Shown: positions 26,490-35,983, counted from the first letter of the stretch. The stretch: DNA of 64,000 bases from Paenibacillus sp. LS1 (GCF_026013365.1 NZ_JAPDOE010000012.1:101330-165329), one strand, 5' to 3'. The notes: generated from the sequence alone by a model not told the origin. Numbers and translations: made by a program.

Positions 26490-27762
26490 GATCATTGTCC
26501 TCCGTTAGATAATGGAATGCCGGGTGCGGATGCCCCAGAAAATCATGATGCGAGATGGTCCAGCAATAAGCTCCAGACTTTTCAAATACAACAATGTCTC
26601 CTACCCGTAGCAGCGCTACCTCCGCATCAGAATGCATGCGATCCTTGGGTGTGCATAGCTCACCTACAATATGAACACGACGATCTCTTACCTCCGGACG
26701 GACAAACGAATGCTTCCAACGATCCGTCGTCATAATCTGAAACGGATGGTTATGTCCCCATGAAGCAGGCAGACGATTGTGGTGCGTACCTCCCCTTAAC
26801 ACGGCAAAATACTGATCATGAGAGGTTTTGATATCCGTAACCTCTGCGGCATAATACCCGTAGTCTGCTACCAGCAGTCGACCCGATTCAAAATACAGCT
26901 GACCTCCGCGTGAAACAAGGCGCTGTCTGGCTTCACTTTGCTCCAGCAGGAAAGTGAACAAGGGCCAGTCGAATCCGGGGCTGCCATCATACGTGACACC
27001 GAATCCACCTCCTGCATTCACCACTTCCACAGGTAGATCATACTTGTGCTGCCACTGCTCCACCTTTTGCAAATACAGCTCGATCATCTCAGCATGCAGC
27101 CTGGCGTCCATATTGTTAGATAAGGAGTGAAAGTGGAACCCGCTTAACCGAACCACATCGGCGCCTTCCACACGAATGAGTTCTACGGCTTCTTCCACCG
27201 CCTCTTCATCGATTCCAAAAGGACTCGGCCCACCGCCCATGACAATCTTCGTCCGAGGTAACGTACTGCTTCGCAGATTGATTCGGAGCAGAATGCGAAC
27301 CTCCTGCGCTTGCTCCTGTTGTTGTTTGTGTTTCGGCTCATTTTCTTGCACCTGCTCATGCTCCATCTCTCGCTCTTTCGCAATCGCAATGATGCGCCGC
27401 AGCTCCAGCAGACTCTCCACATGGATGTAGCTCACGCCATTCTCGAGGGCTAGCCGCAGTTCGCTCTCTTTCTTACCCGGACCTCCGAACAGAATTGGAA
27501 CCTCTCGGCTTACAGCTCTAACCTTGAGCAACTCTCCAATTGAAGCCACTTCAAAGCCCTTCACCAATGGAAGCAACGCCTCAATGATTTGCGGATCTGG
27601 ATTCGCCTTGATGGCATAGAACAATTCTGTGTTTCCGGGCATGCTGCCCAGCATCTGACCTACCTGTTCCCGAATGCCGGCCAGATCGTAGACATACGCA
27701 CATACCGGGTCTTCCAATCCGCGTTGTAGTTCATCAATCACCTGCCATACACTAGGTTTCAT
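26449..27762 (-). CDS. PLP-dependent decarboxylase, SbnH/LysA type
   Basis: The 437-residue fold-III PLP enzyme has the PLP lysine in LFYAIKANPDPQI near 47-53 and a substrate-binding HFHSLSNN near 201. The glycine-rich phosphate loop is NAGGGFGV near 249, and the C-terminal VGELCTPKDR near 364 supplies the catalytic Cys of the partner subunit. The family includes diaminopimelate decarboxylase and SbnH, which decarboxylates the citryl-diaminopropionate intermediate in staphyloferrin B synthesis. Context between a SbnG-type gene and a NIS synthetase argues for the SbnH role. A Gln/Glu-rich low-complexity insert (about 135-155) is unusual. Start ATG overlaps the previous stop (ATGA). Confidence 0.88.
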   Translation of the reverse strand: MKPSVWQVIDELQRGLEDPVCAYVYDLAGIREQVGQMLGSMPGNTELFYAIKANPDPQIIEALLPLVKGFEVASIGELLKVRAVSREVPILFGGPGKKESELRLALENGVSYIHVESLLELRRIIAIAKEREMEHEQVQENEPKHKQQQEQAQEVRILLRINLRSSTLPRTKIVMGGGPSPFGIDEEAVEEAVELIRVEGADVVRLSGFHFHSLSNNMDARLHAEMIELYLQKVEQWQHKYDLPVEVVNAGGGFGVTYDGSPGFDWPLFTFLLEQSEARQRLVSRGGQLYFESGRLLVADYGYYAAEVTDIKTSHDQYFAVLRGGTHHNRLPASWGHNHPFQIMTTDRWKHSFVRPEVRDRRVHIVGELCTPKDRMHSDAEVALLRVGDIVVFEKSGAYCWTISHHDFLGHPHPAFHYLTEDNDHVNTDEAFQSASR

Positions 27763-28535
27763 ATCTGCCCACCCGCATTCCTGTAGTCATTCCGTTTTTG
27801 GGCATACGCCCGAAACGCCGTATTCCGATCATCACCCAGCACGTATATATGTACTCCCCGCTCAGCCCAGAGCGACATGTCTTCCACGCCTCTCGTGACC
27901 GTAGCATAAGGTACTTCGCACTGTAGCGCAGTAGCATGCAATTCATCCAGCGCGCGTCTCACATCCGGGTGTTCGGTCTGCCATGGCACGCCGAGAGATT
28001 GCGACAGATCCGCCGCCCCTTCCAATACAAAACTCACCTGAGGGTGAGACAGAATCTGTGCACTTTGCCGCACGCCCTCCGCACTTTCGATCATGGGGAC
28101 AACCATCACCTGCTGGTTCGCTTCCCCAATATATCCCGTGAGCGGATATTTACCGAATACACCGGGACGACCGCTATTCAAGCTCCGCATGCCAACCGGA
28201 TGATAGTAGGCGTGACGAACCGCTTCCTCCACCTGCTCTAGTTGCTCGACATGTGGAATGACGATGCCTTGGGCGCCACAGTCCAGCACCTTAAGAATCT
28301 CCGCTCGCTCCACCTTCGAGATACGAACCAGCGGGGTTAGACCCACCAGTTCCGCCGCACGAACCAACTCTTCCACCGATTCCATCGATGTTGCGGCATG
28401 TTCCAGATCAATAATGACAAAGTCATATTCGGCATGGCCGATCATCTCGATGATGACCGGGTGTGGTATGGATACAAAAAGGCCATAGACTGGCTGTTTG
28501 CGTGCAATCTTTTCCTTCAGCGTGTTAATCCTCAT
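27759..28535 (-). CDS. HpcH/HpaI aldolase-family citrate synthase (SbnG type)
   Basis: The 258-residue TIM-barrel protein of the HpcH/HpaI family has FVIIDLEHAATSMESVEELV near 39-58, the metal-binding Glu in PMIESAEGV near 145 and the Asp in LEGAADLSQSLG near 170. In siderophore operons this family member (SbnG) makes citrate from oxaloacetate and acetyl-CoA independent of the TCA cycle, supplying the siderophore backbone. The position directly before the SbnH-type decarboxylase matches sbnG-sbnH. It overlaps both neighbours by 4 bp (ATGA), indicating tight translational coupling. An aldolase role is possible but less likely here. Confidence 0.85.
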   Translation of the reverse strand: MRINTLKEKIARKQPVYGLFVSIPHPVIIEMIGHAEYDFVIIDLEHAATSMESVEELVRAAELVGLTPLVRISKVERAEILKVLDCGAQGIVIPHVEQLEQVEEAVRHAYYHPVGMRSLNSGRPGVFGKYPLTGYIGEANQQVMVVPMIESAEGVRQSAQILSHPQVSFVLEGAADLSQSLGVPWQTEHPDVRRALDELHATALQCEVPYATVTRGVEDMSLWAERGVHIYVLGDDRNTAFRAYAQKRNDYRNAGGQI

Positions 28536-30376
28536 TCGACGATTTCCTTTAATTCGGGCGTTCCTTTGGATTCAAGTGCATCCTTCGATACCTTGAGTGG
28601 ATTACTCGCCTTGCGGAAATATAACTCTCCATCCCCATACAGACGACGCTTGGTCATCTCTTCGATTAGTGCATCTTCGGCAAAAAGGTCAAATGCAACA
28701 AACCGCTCTGCGTATTGCGGGTGCTGCTTCTGATAATCTACAATCACACCTGCGCACAGTTGCCAGAATGCTTCCTCTGCCAAACCAAACTTCTCCAAAG
28801 CCAGCGCAATATCCGTCATGCAGATAAAAAAGAACGCATCATACGTATAGTCCCGGACTTCCGACACATCTCCGGCATAGATGAAGGAATACCGATTGAA
28901 CTTGCGGTGGGTTTCCGGCTCGGGGTTCAGCTTCGGAGCCCGTTCCGGGTGTAATAATTGATCCGGTACGTAGCGAACACCATCATGCAGATCCTTGATA
29001 ATGATTCGTTTCGGCAGATCATCTTCCAGTACCAAAATGATATTCTGAGCATGAGATTCCAGCGCAATCCCGTGTGCATAGAGCAAATGAATAATCGGCA
29101 GCGTAACCGTGCGAACAAGGGCCTCGCTCCACTTTTCCACACCATGTCGTTCTACAGCATCCTGGATAAATGGAACACCATCTGGCTGCACCAACATCAG
29201 CGCATTCAGCGGCCATGCGGTCTCGCCTTCCTTTAGATGAACCGATACATTCTCCCGCCAGATCGCACCGAGTGTACCGTAGGCCCGTCCATACTGGGTT
29301 GCAGGCAACTGCTCATAACGGAACGACAGTCCCATGATTTCTTTCAAAATGCCAAACTGCGCCTGCTGCAACAGCTCATCTTCACGAACAAGTTCACCCA
29401 GCCAATCGCTGATCAGCGGCGCGTTCTGGGTCGTATGCTGTGCCAGAATACGTGTGCTCGACGTGTTGGTAATGCTGAGGGAAAGCTTGATGTAAGGAGA
29501 TTCCGGGTTCACTCTGTTCGACAGCGAACGGATCGACTGCTGCGCACGATAGGGCGAAGACGATGGTCCGAGATATACGATGTCCCCATCCATCAGTTGA
29601 CGGGCATATACCGATTCCAACTGGTGCTCCCACTGCCATGGATGAACAGGAATGAAGACATATCGCTCACCAATGACTGCGCCTTCTTTCCCATCGCACT
29701 CCAGCATCTGATGGAATCGCTGTACGTCCTCTACGGTCAGATGCTGCCCCACCAATTCTTCAGAGGTATACCCCGCGGATACAGCGGTCTGAGCAAATTC
29801 TTTTTTCACAGCAACCCAGACTAATGAAACCTCCGAGTTAAATTCAGGGCCATAAGCCAGATTGTCTTTCAAAGAAAATCCCAACCTCGACTTGTAGCTC
29901 GGGTGGTACAGATGACCGTCGGTCATGTGACTTTCAAGCGCATCATAATGCCGATCCTCACTCGGAATATTCAAGGGTAATATGGTCCGGCACTGACTGT
30001 CCTTTGCCATCGTTTCGAGCAGTTCCTGGATAAAAGCCGTCACATTCGCACCCTTCAAAGCGTTCAGCACGATTTCCTCCAGAAACAGATCCAAATCGGT
30101 ACAGTTGACGCCTTCCCTTTGAATCGAACCCTTCTTTACCTTCACCCGACCAAATGAAAACTTTCGCTCCGCTTCACACGTGTACGCCACAGGATTCCCT
30201 GACGATGTAAGTCCCTCCGTTCGCCATTCGCTCCCACTTACATGACTGTCCAGAATGCCTTCGAACCACATCGCCTCCATCGTCTGCCGCATGATTCGTT
30301 CCTGTACATCCACGTATACTGCTTCTGTCCTGCCGCCTGCTTCAGCCTTGTATCCCACGACTCCCACGCACTTCAC
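28532..30376 (-). CDS. IucA/IucC family (NIS) siderophore synthetase, second in operon
   Basis: The 614-residue NIS synthetase has DGHLYHPSYKSRLGFSLKDN near 153-172, FIPVHPWQWEHQ near 243, QQSIRSLSN near 279, IKLSLSITNTSSTR near 297 and SHAQNIILVLEDD near 438, all parts of the ATP/citrate pocket. The C-terminal part has a FhuF-like ferric-reductase-type helical domain. It resembles the SbnF/AcsC type that condenses a second substrate with citrate or a citryl intermediate. The 5' end overlaps the previous synthetase by 35 bp. The GTG at 30376 is used here; a GTG three codons later, 8 bp after GGGAG, may be the true start. Confidence 0.88.
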   Translation of the reverse strand: MKCVGVVGYKAEAGGRTEAVYVDVQERIMRQTMEAMWFEGILDSHVSGSEWRTEGLTSSGNPVAYTCEAERKFSFGRVKVKKGSIQREGVNCTDLDLFLEEIVLNALKGANVTAFIQELLETMAKDSQCRTILPLNIPSEDRHYDALESHMTDGHLYHPSYKSRLGFSLKDNLAYGPEFNSEVSLVWVAVKKEFAQTAVSAGYTSEELVGQHLTVEDVQRFHQMLECDGKEGAVIGERYVFIPVHPWQWEHQLESVYARQLMDGDIVYLGPSSSPYRAQQSIRSLSNRVNPESPYIKLSLSITNTSSTRILAQHTTQNAPLISDWLGELVREDELLQQAQFGILKEIMGLSFRYEQLPATQYGRAYGTLGAIWRENVSVHLKEGETAWPLNALMLVQPDGVPFIQDAVERHGVEKWSEALVRTVTLPIIHLLYAHGIALESHAQNIILVLEDDLPKRIIIKDLHDGVRYVPDQLLHPERAPKLNPEPETHRKFNRYSFIYAGDVSEVRDYTYDAFFFICMTDIALALEKFGLAEEAFWQLCAGVIVDYQKQHPQYAERFVAFDLFAEDALIEEMTKRRLYGDGELYFRKASNPLKVSKDALESKGTPELKEIVE

Positions 30377-32129
30377 TCCCTATTCGTTTCATTACATTGC
30401 TCACCGGCACGTAAGCCGGGGTCTGGCTGATCCCTCTTAGACAACTCACCAAATTTTGTTTGGCCAGAAACGCATCCGTCGTCAGCAGATGTTGCACATA
30501 TGCATTGCCCGTTCGTTCCAGTTCATCCACAAGTACCTCACGTACCTGCCTCCAGAAATGCTCCTCCGGGACGTTCACATCTCGCGCGATGGCATGAATC
30601 AGAGACCCCAGATGATTGACGATAAAATAGTACGATGTCCGCGCCCAAGCTTTCTCTCGCGAATAAAATAGTAAATCGGACGTTGCACGATCCTGCTCAA
30701 GTATAAGTTCCTCATCCACACTGACCCCTTCCAGATCGCGGACGATAAAATCAACAGGCATCCCATCCTCCAAGGTCACAAGGGTATTCTGCAAATGAGC
30801 TTCAAAATGTATGCCTTTCTCACCCGCCGCCCGTACAATCGGCAGCAGAGAACATTGCAGATATCGATCCAGCCAGCGCTCAGCTATGTCACAGTCTCCG
30901 CCCAGCAATGTCATCAGTCGCGACCGCATCCCAGGAAGCGGTGCCTCAACCAGACTGGATAAAACATACGTATTCGCAGGATCGAACTCAATGGGCCGAT
31001 AAGCTATCGTAAATAAACTGGTTAACTCTTCATCATCAAAGGCACATGTGGCTACGCCTGTCTCATACGCAATATGTGTGTTCGGTTCAGCACCGAAACA
31101 GTCATGCTGGCTGACGTACTTAGAGGCATCCAGTGTTCTGCGCATCTGCTCGGCACTGTTGGTGCGAATCATGTTCGTGATCTGCATGCTCAGTGATAGC
31201 TTGATATTGCAGTTCCATGCCGGAATATAAACCGTACGGACCGAAGAAGTCGGATAGACGATGGGCCCCGCACTGCCAAGCAGAATTAATTTTTCATCTC
31301 GAATATAGTGCTGTACTTCGGACAGCTGTGATATGTACGCGTATTGCCATGGATGGACAGGCAGAAGCCCATACATACCACTCTTTTCTTTTAAAATCGG
31401 CTCCACATGGCTCCGCAGGAGATCATGCAAATCCATTACCGCCTCGTCATCCACCCATTCCTGCACATAGACATCCTGCCTCACGGCGATATAACAGAGT
31501 TGAAACGATGTCCGTAGCTCCGGACTGTACTTCTGTACATCCTGCTCGCTAAAGCCTTTGGAGTTCTTCGGAAACGGATGGAACGGATGACCATACAACA
31601 GTGACTGTTCCGATGTCCGATAGTCGTGGATGTCCAGACCGGCTGCTTGTTCGATGTACAACGTGAGGTTAACCACACTGTTATCTACCTTTTGTGCAAA
31701 ATCTCTGGCATACGCCAGCTCTACGCGATTCGTATTCTCACCCAATGGATGTACAATATCCACCTCGAGTGAGCTCTTCCTTTTCATCTCACTCTTCAGC
31801 ATTCCATGTAGATCCGAACTCGCTCCCTGTGCCCGATCTCCACCTAGCTCACATGTGATCCAGCGAACCAGGTCGCGATAATGCACCGCTTCCCCGCCAG
31901 ATTTCATACTGAGGTATTCATGCTCCCCCATGGCAGAGTAATAGGCCAGTTGTCCCGTCACCGTCACCCCGCTGGCTTGAAAAGCAACAGCGTACGTCAG
32001 CGTATTCGGATGGATCCGAATATCGCTTTCCTTCTCTAACGCAAGCTCACGGATGTAACAGTTCAGCAACAGCTTGCACGAATGTTCATGGGCCTGCTGC
32101 TCAGCCTCAGACCGGAGCTTGTTTTCCAT
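30342..32129 (-). CDS. IucA/IucC family (NIS) siderophore synthetase, first in operon
   Basis: A 595-residue NIS synthetase with YGHPFHPFPKNSKGFSEQD near 182-200, LLPVHPWQYAY near 258, SSVRTVYIP near 295, NIKLSLSMQITNMIRT near 307 and FEAHLQNTLVTLED near 440. These are the catalytic motifs of citrate-activating members such as SbnE or PvsB. The start is uncertain: I give the ATG (MENKLRSEAEQ), but TTG codons at 32138 and 32147 are closer to an AGAAGG site. It overlaps the exporter gene by 20-40 bp. It is predicted to make the first amide between citrate and the diamine substrate, by analogy only. Confidence 0.87.
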   Translation of the reverse strand: MENKLRSEAEQQAHEHSCKLLLNCYIRELALEKESDIRIHPNTLTYAVAFQASGVTVTGQLAYYSAMGEHEYLSMKSGGEAVHYRDLVRWITCELGGDRAQGASSDLHGMLKSEMKRKSSLEVDIVHPLGENTNRVELAYARDFAQKVDNSVVNLTLYIEQAAGLDIHDYRTSEQSLLYGHPFHPFPKNSKGFSEQDVQKYSPELRTSFQLCYIAVRQDVYVQEWVDDEAVMDLHDLLRSHVEPILKEKSGMYGLLPVHPWQYAYISQLSEVQHYIRDEKLILLGSAGPIVYPTSSVRTVYIPAWNCNIKLSLSMQITNMIRTNSAEQMRRTLDASKYVSQHDCFGAEPNTHIAYETGVATCAFDDEELTSLFTIAYRPIEFDPANTYVLSSLVEAPLPGMRSRLMTLLGGDCDIAERWLDRYLQCSLLPIVRAAGEKGIHFEAHLQNTLVTLEDGMPVDFIVRDLEGVSVDEELILEQDRATSDLLFYSREKAWARTSYYFIVNHLGSLIHAIARDVNVPEEHFWRQVREVLVDELERTGNAYVQHLLTTDAFLAKQNLVSCLRGISQTPAYVPVSNVMKRIGSEVRGSRGIQG

Positions 32130-33540
32130 CTCGAACAATGATGCCAACCTTCTTTCGGGTTATAAGTAAGACCAGGGGAAGTGTAAGCAGTATGGCGCAG
32201 CCTAGTCCGATACAGATCTCTTTGAGCGCTCCCCATTTGGCCATCTCCATGGACGTTCCTGCCCCGGCAAGCCATTGCCAACGCATGTCGTAATACAGGG
32301 TCATGCCCATCACCGCAAACGAAGAAGCCAGACGCTCAATCGTGGTTGATAACACCGACCCTTCGTGCATGTCTTCGTCCGGTAAGGCTTGCAGACCAAT
32401 CGCAGAGATGCTCATACCTGACAGGCCAACGCCTATTCCCCGGCACGCCATGAGCATCCCGATGATCCAGATCGATGCTCCCATGGGCAGAACTGCAAAC
32501 GACAAGATCGATATCGATACCAGCAGCGTGCCCCATGCGATAAAATGCCTGGACCGACCGCGATCCAGCAAACTGCCGCCAATCCACATGAACAGACTTG
32601 TACAGATCGACAAGGGAATGAACAGCGCACCGGACAAGGCTGGCGACAGGTGGAAGACATCCTGGAACAACAACGGCAAGGCAAAGATCACGCCAAACAT
32701 GACACAATCCTGAATGGTCGAGATCAGCACGGTCAGTGGAAAGACGGCATTACGCCGCAGCAACTGGTACCGGATCAGCGGTTCCTTGCGACCGTTCTCT
32801 GTCTGGACAAAACGAATGAGTAACACTACACCCAGCGCAATCAGCAGCCAAGGTACCCATACTTCCACGACAGGACTTGCGTACAACTGCACCCCCAGAC
32901 TAAGGGCGCCTACCGCACAGATTAGCAGCATGACACTGAATGGATGCCATTTTTTCCTGCGGGCAGGGATATAGGTTTGAATGACTCGGCCGCACCCGAT
33001 AAAAGAAAACACAGCCAGCGGCACATTGAGCCAGAACAGCATTTCAAGCCTTCCGTACTGAATGATAAAACCACCCAGCGTTGGACCAGCAGCCGGAGCC
33101 AGCATAAGCAGCAAGCCCCACGCTCCGGTAATTCGCCCCCTTACCTCCGGTCCGTATACATCAAACAGCAGCACAAGCGATAACGGAATCATCAGCCCGG
33201 CGGCAACCCCATGCATGAAACGGACCAGCAAGAGCACTTCGATGGAGTGATAAAACAACGCACCTGCCACCGAGAACACTCCATAGATGGTGATGCCCAA
33301 CATATACGTCTGTTTACGGCCCAGTCGGTCCACGATCAGGGAAGCCAGCGGCATCGTTAACGTCATGGCGAGCATGTACAATGCGATGATCCATCCGCCT
33401 GCTGTCGTAGAGATCTGATAGTATTGCACAAAATAAGGCAGCAGCAGGTTAAATGCACTGTTGGTCAGCACCAGCGAAAAAGCACCGATCAGAATCGCGA
33501 GTAATACTGCATGCCTCTTCATCAGGGACAGCTTCAGCAT
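32107..33540 (-). CDS. MFS exporter for the siderophore (DHA2-like)
   Basis: A 477-residue transporter with about 14 transmembrane helices. It has the MFS motif A region DRLGRKQTYMLG near 68-79 and motif C GLLLMLAPAAGPTLGG near 140-155. Staphyloferrin B and vibrioferrin loci also encode an MFS exporter (SbnD, PvsC) at the same relative place, directly before the NIS genes. SbnD has only about 12 helices and 418 residues, so this one is from a larger DHA2-type branch. It overlaps the aminotransferase gene by 7 bp and the next synthetase by about 23 bp. Siderophore secretion is strongly suggested by position. Confidence 0.88.
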   Translation of the reverse strand: MLKLSLMKRHAVLLAILIGAFSLVLTNSAFNLLLPYFVQYYQISTTAGGWIIALYMLAMTLTMPLASLIVDRLGRKQTYMLGITIYGVFSVAGALFYHSIEVLLLVRFMHGVAAGLMIPLSLVLLFDVYGPEVRGRITGAWGLLLMLAPAAGPTLGGFIIQYGRLEMLFWLNVPLAVFSFIGCGRVIQTYIPARRKKWHPFSVMLLICAVGALSLGVQLYASPVVEVWVPWLLIALGVVLLIRFVQTENGRKEPLIRYQLLRRNAVFPLTVLISTIQDCVMFGVIFALPLLFQDVFHLSPALSGALFIPLSICTSLFMWIGGSLLDRGRSRHFIAWGTLLVSISILSFAVLPMGASIWIIGMLMACRGIGVGLSGMSISAIGLQALPDEDMHEGSVLSTTIERLASSFAVMGMTLYYDMRWQWLAGAGTSMEMAKWGALKEICIGLGCAILLTLPLVLLITRKKVGIIVRDGKQAPV

Positions 33541-34889
33541 GCGGCCGTTGCTAAGGCAATCGCTTCAGCTACCGATTTCTCAAAGATCGCCAGGATCGCG
33601 TTCGATTCTTGTTCCGTAATATTCAGCGGCGGCAGAAAACGAACAACAGCGGAATGACGCCCGCCCAGTTCTACAATTAATCCATTCTTGAAACATTCAC
33701 GCTGAATAGACTCAGCTAGCGCACCGTTAGGCAGATAATGTCCCAGACGATCCTTGCGTCCTGTTGGATCAACCACTTCAACGCCAATCATGAGCCCTCT
33801 GCCCCGCACATCACCAATCTCTGCATACCGCTCCTTCAATGCATTCAGTTGATTCATGAACTGCTCACTGCGCAGCTGCACGTTTTGTAGAATATCCTGT
33901 TCCCGGATATAGCGAAGTGTGGCAAGCCCCGCAGCCATGGCTAGCTGATTGCCACGGAACGTACCTGTGTGTGCACCAGGCTGCCATTGGTCCAGCTCTT
34001 CTTTGTAGATGACAACAGACATCGGCAGACTACCGCCAACCGCTTTGGAGCAGATGATTACATCGGGAATGATTCCGGCATGTTCAAATGAAAACATTCG
34101 CCCTGTCCGTCCGATGCCTGTCTGCACTTCATCGATGATGAGAGGAATGCTTCGCTCTGCTGTGATTCGGCGTAACTCCTTGAGCCATTCGATATCCGCT
34201 GGAATCGCTCCGCCCTCTCCCTGCACCGTCTCCACAATGACCCCGCAGGGTGCCGCAATACCGCTCTCACAATCATCAAGCAAATTCTCGATATACTGTG
34301 CGCTTAATTGGGCCGTCATGCCTTCACCAACACCAAATGGGCAACGGTATTCATAAGGAAACGGCAGGAAATGCACATCCGGCAGCAGGCTTTGCAGATG
34401 CTGTTTCTTACTCAGATTGCCACTCATCGACATCGTCGCTTGTGTTGAACCGTGATAACCACCTTGAAAGGCAAGAATGGACTTGCCACCTGTGGCATGT
34501 TTGACCAGCTTAATGGCTGCTTCTACGGCATCCGCTCCGGTTGGACCACAGAACTGAATCTTGGCTTTATCTCGCATCTCTTCCGGAAGGATGGAGAATA
34601 TTTCTTGCATATATGAAAGCTTCAGCGGCGTTGCCAAATCCAGTGTATGTAGCGGAATCTGCTGATCCAGAACATCGCGAATGGCGTTGACCACCGTGTC
34701 ATGATTATGTCCCAGCGCCAATGTTCCTGCACCAGCCAGGCAGTCGTAGAATACGCGGCCTTCCGTATCGGTAATCTTCACCCCATGGGCTTTACTAATG
34801 ACAAGCGGGAAATGTCTGGGGTACGATCTTGCATTGGATTCCTTCTCATTTTGCATCTTCAGATATTCCGTCTGCACCTCTACTGACAT
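33534..34889 (-). CDS. dat: Diaminobutyrate-2-oxoglutarate aminotransferase
   Basis: A 451-residue class III PLP aminotransferase with FCGPTGADAVEAAIKLV near 115-131, GGYHGSTQATMSMSG near 144-158, the PLP-binding PLIIDEVQTGIGRTG near 245 and the Schiff-base lysine in IICSKAVGGSLP near 275-286. It matches EctB/Dat enzymes that transaminate aspartate semialdehyde to L-2,4-diaminobutyrate. In rhizobactin, schizokinen and acinetoferrin loci such an enzyme supplies the diamine. In sbn loci the diamine is instead made by SbnA/SbnB, which are absent here. It is the second gene of the operon, 68 bp after the ATP-grasp gene. Confidence 0.88.
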   Translation of the reverse strand: MSVEVQTEYLKMQNEKESNARSYPRHFPLVISKAHGVKITDTEGRVFYDCLAGAGTLALGHNHDTVVNAIRDVLDQQIPLHTLDLATPLKLSYMQEIFSILPEEMRDKAKIQFCGPTGADAVEAAIKLVKHATGGKSILAFQGGYHGSTQATMSMSGNLSKKQHLQSLLPDVHFLPFPYEYRCPFGVGEGMTAQLSAQYIENLLDDCESGIAAPCGVIVETVQGEGGAIPADIEWLKELRRITAERSIPLIIDEVQTGIGRTGRMFSFEHAGIIPDVIICSKAVGGSLPMSVVIYKEELDQWQPGAHTGTFRGNQLAMAAGLATLRYIREQDILQNVQLRSEQFMNQLNALKERYAEIGDVRGRGLMIGVEVVDPTGRKDRLGHYLPNGALAESIQRECFKNGLIVELGGRHSAVVRFLPPLNITEQESNAILAIFEKSVAEAIALATAAC

Positions 34890-34957
34890 AGCCCTCTAAC
34901 GCTCCTTATAATCGATTCAGGCTGAACCTGCTGCCTGTGATTCTTGTTCTACATCTT

Positions 34958-35983
34958 TTATCCGTTGTTATACGTCTTATATTCGAGTTGCTCCTGACAA
35001 AGGTATTCCAGGTATAGCCGAACTACATCACGAGTTGTTCCACCATGGGGAAAGACGTGGTGTGTCATATCTGGCAAGGCGTTCACTTCCAGGATGCCTC
35101 CCTGGTCTCTGGAGATCGGCGTGCGGATATCACGACAACGAACATCGACTCCAGCGACATCAATCTGAAGAGTTTTGGCAGCTTGAATGATCATTCGGGC
35201 ATTCTCGGGATGAATGATTTCGGTACAATCCTTGTAGAATTCACTGATTTTTCCGGCGGCTGAGTTACGGAGATCGTATAGCTCGATTTCTTTTCCGGCA
35301 TCAGGTACTTCATCCAGTGTTGTCCCTTGTGCTCGTATTACCTCCAGTAATCGTTCCGTTTCTGCATCAACCTGGGGAAAAGCTTCATACTCCCCAATGT
35401 GCGTCATCTCGATTCGCTCCTGATTCATCTGCTTGATTAACGCCCGAACGGTTGAAGTCCCGTTTCCCTCGACATAGACAGGTCGATACTCATTCACAGC
35501 CGCCACTTCACCGTTAATAATCAGCACTCTGTAATCGATTCCAGTCACATATTTCTGCAACATAATGCTACTGCCGTGGACACCCGCAAGACGAATGGCT
35601 GCCTTCAGTTCATCTGCGGTACGCACATCCAACGTCACTCCCATGCTACTGCTTGCATCCAGCGGTTTCACCACAATGGAACCATGAGTATTTAGAAAAT
35701 CTGTTGCTTCGCTTCCCATCTCCGGGATCACGATAAATGACGGTACAGGCATGCCCTGTTCATGCAGCAACTTATTGCATGCCTGCTTGTTCTTCGCGAG
35801 CAAACCAGCAATTAACGGCAGACGATGAGATCTGGTTTTGTTAATGATGATCTGCTTGTCCCCTACAGACAGCTTCAGAAAATCTTCACATCCCTCAAGA
35901 AGTGGCTCACAGGCGATGCCCATTTCTCTCGCTTTGCTTATAATGAGTCGGTTTTGCAGATTATGAATCCCTTTCGGAAACAC
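34958..35983 (-). CDS. Cyanophycin-synthetase/GshAB-like ATP-grasp ligase
   Basis: The 341-residue ATP-grasp enzyme begins at a GTG after AGGAGGATTTTCA. Its N-terminal lobe resembles cyanophycin synthetase (NKTRSHRLPLIAGLLAKNK near 48-66). The ATP lysine is in GSIVVKPLDASSSMGV near 100, the glycine-rich and central strands are VTGIDYRVLIINGEVA near 148-163, and the metal-binding end is IAGVDVR...GGILEVNALPDMTHH near 285-310. It would form an amide between a carboxylate and an amino acid. PvsA of vibrioferrin loci is an ATP-grasp in the same place; sbn loci lack one. It is the first gene of the operon, downstream of the Fur box and the MITE copy. Confidence 0.85.
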   Translation of the reverse strand: MFPKGIHNLQNRLIISKAREMGIACEPLLEGCEDFLKLSVGDKQIIINKTRSHRLPLIAGLLAKNKQACNKLLHEQGMPVPSFIVIPEMGSEATDFLNTHGSIVVKPLDASSSMGVTLDVRTADELKAAIRLAGVHGSSIMLQKYVTGIDYRVLIINGEVAAVNEYRPVYVEGNGTSTVRALIKQMNQERIEMTHIGEYEAFPQVDAETERLLEVIRAQGTTLDEVPDAGKEIELYDLRNSAAGKISEFYKDCTEIIHPENARMIIQAAKTLQIDVAGVDVRCRDIRTPISRDQGGILEVNALPDMTHHVFPHGGTTRDVVRLYLEYLCQEQLEYKTYNNG

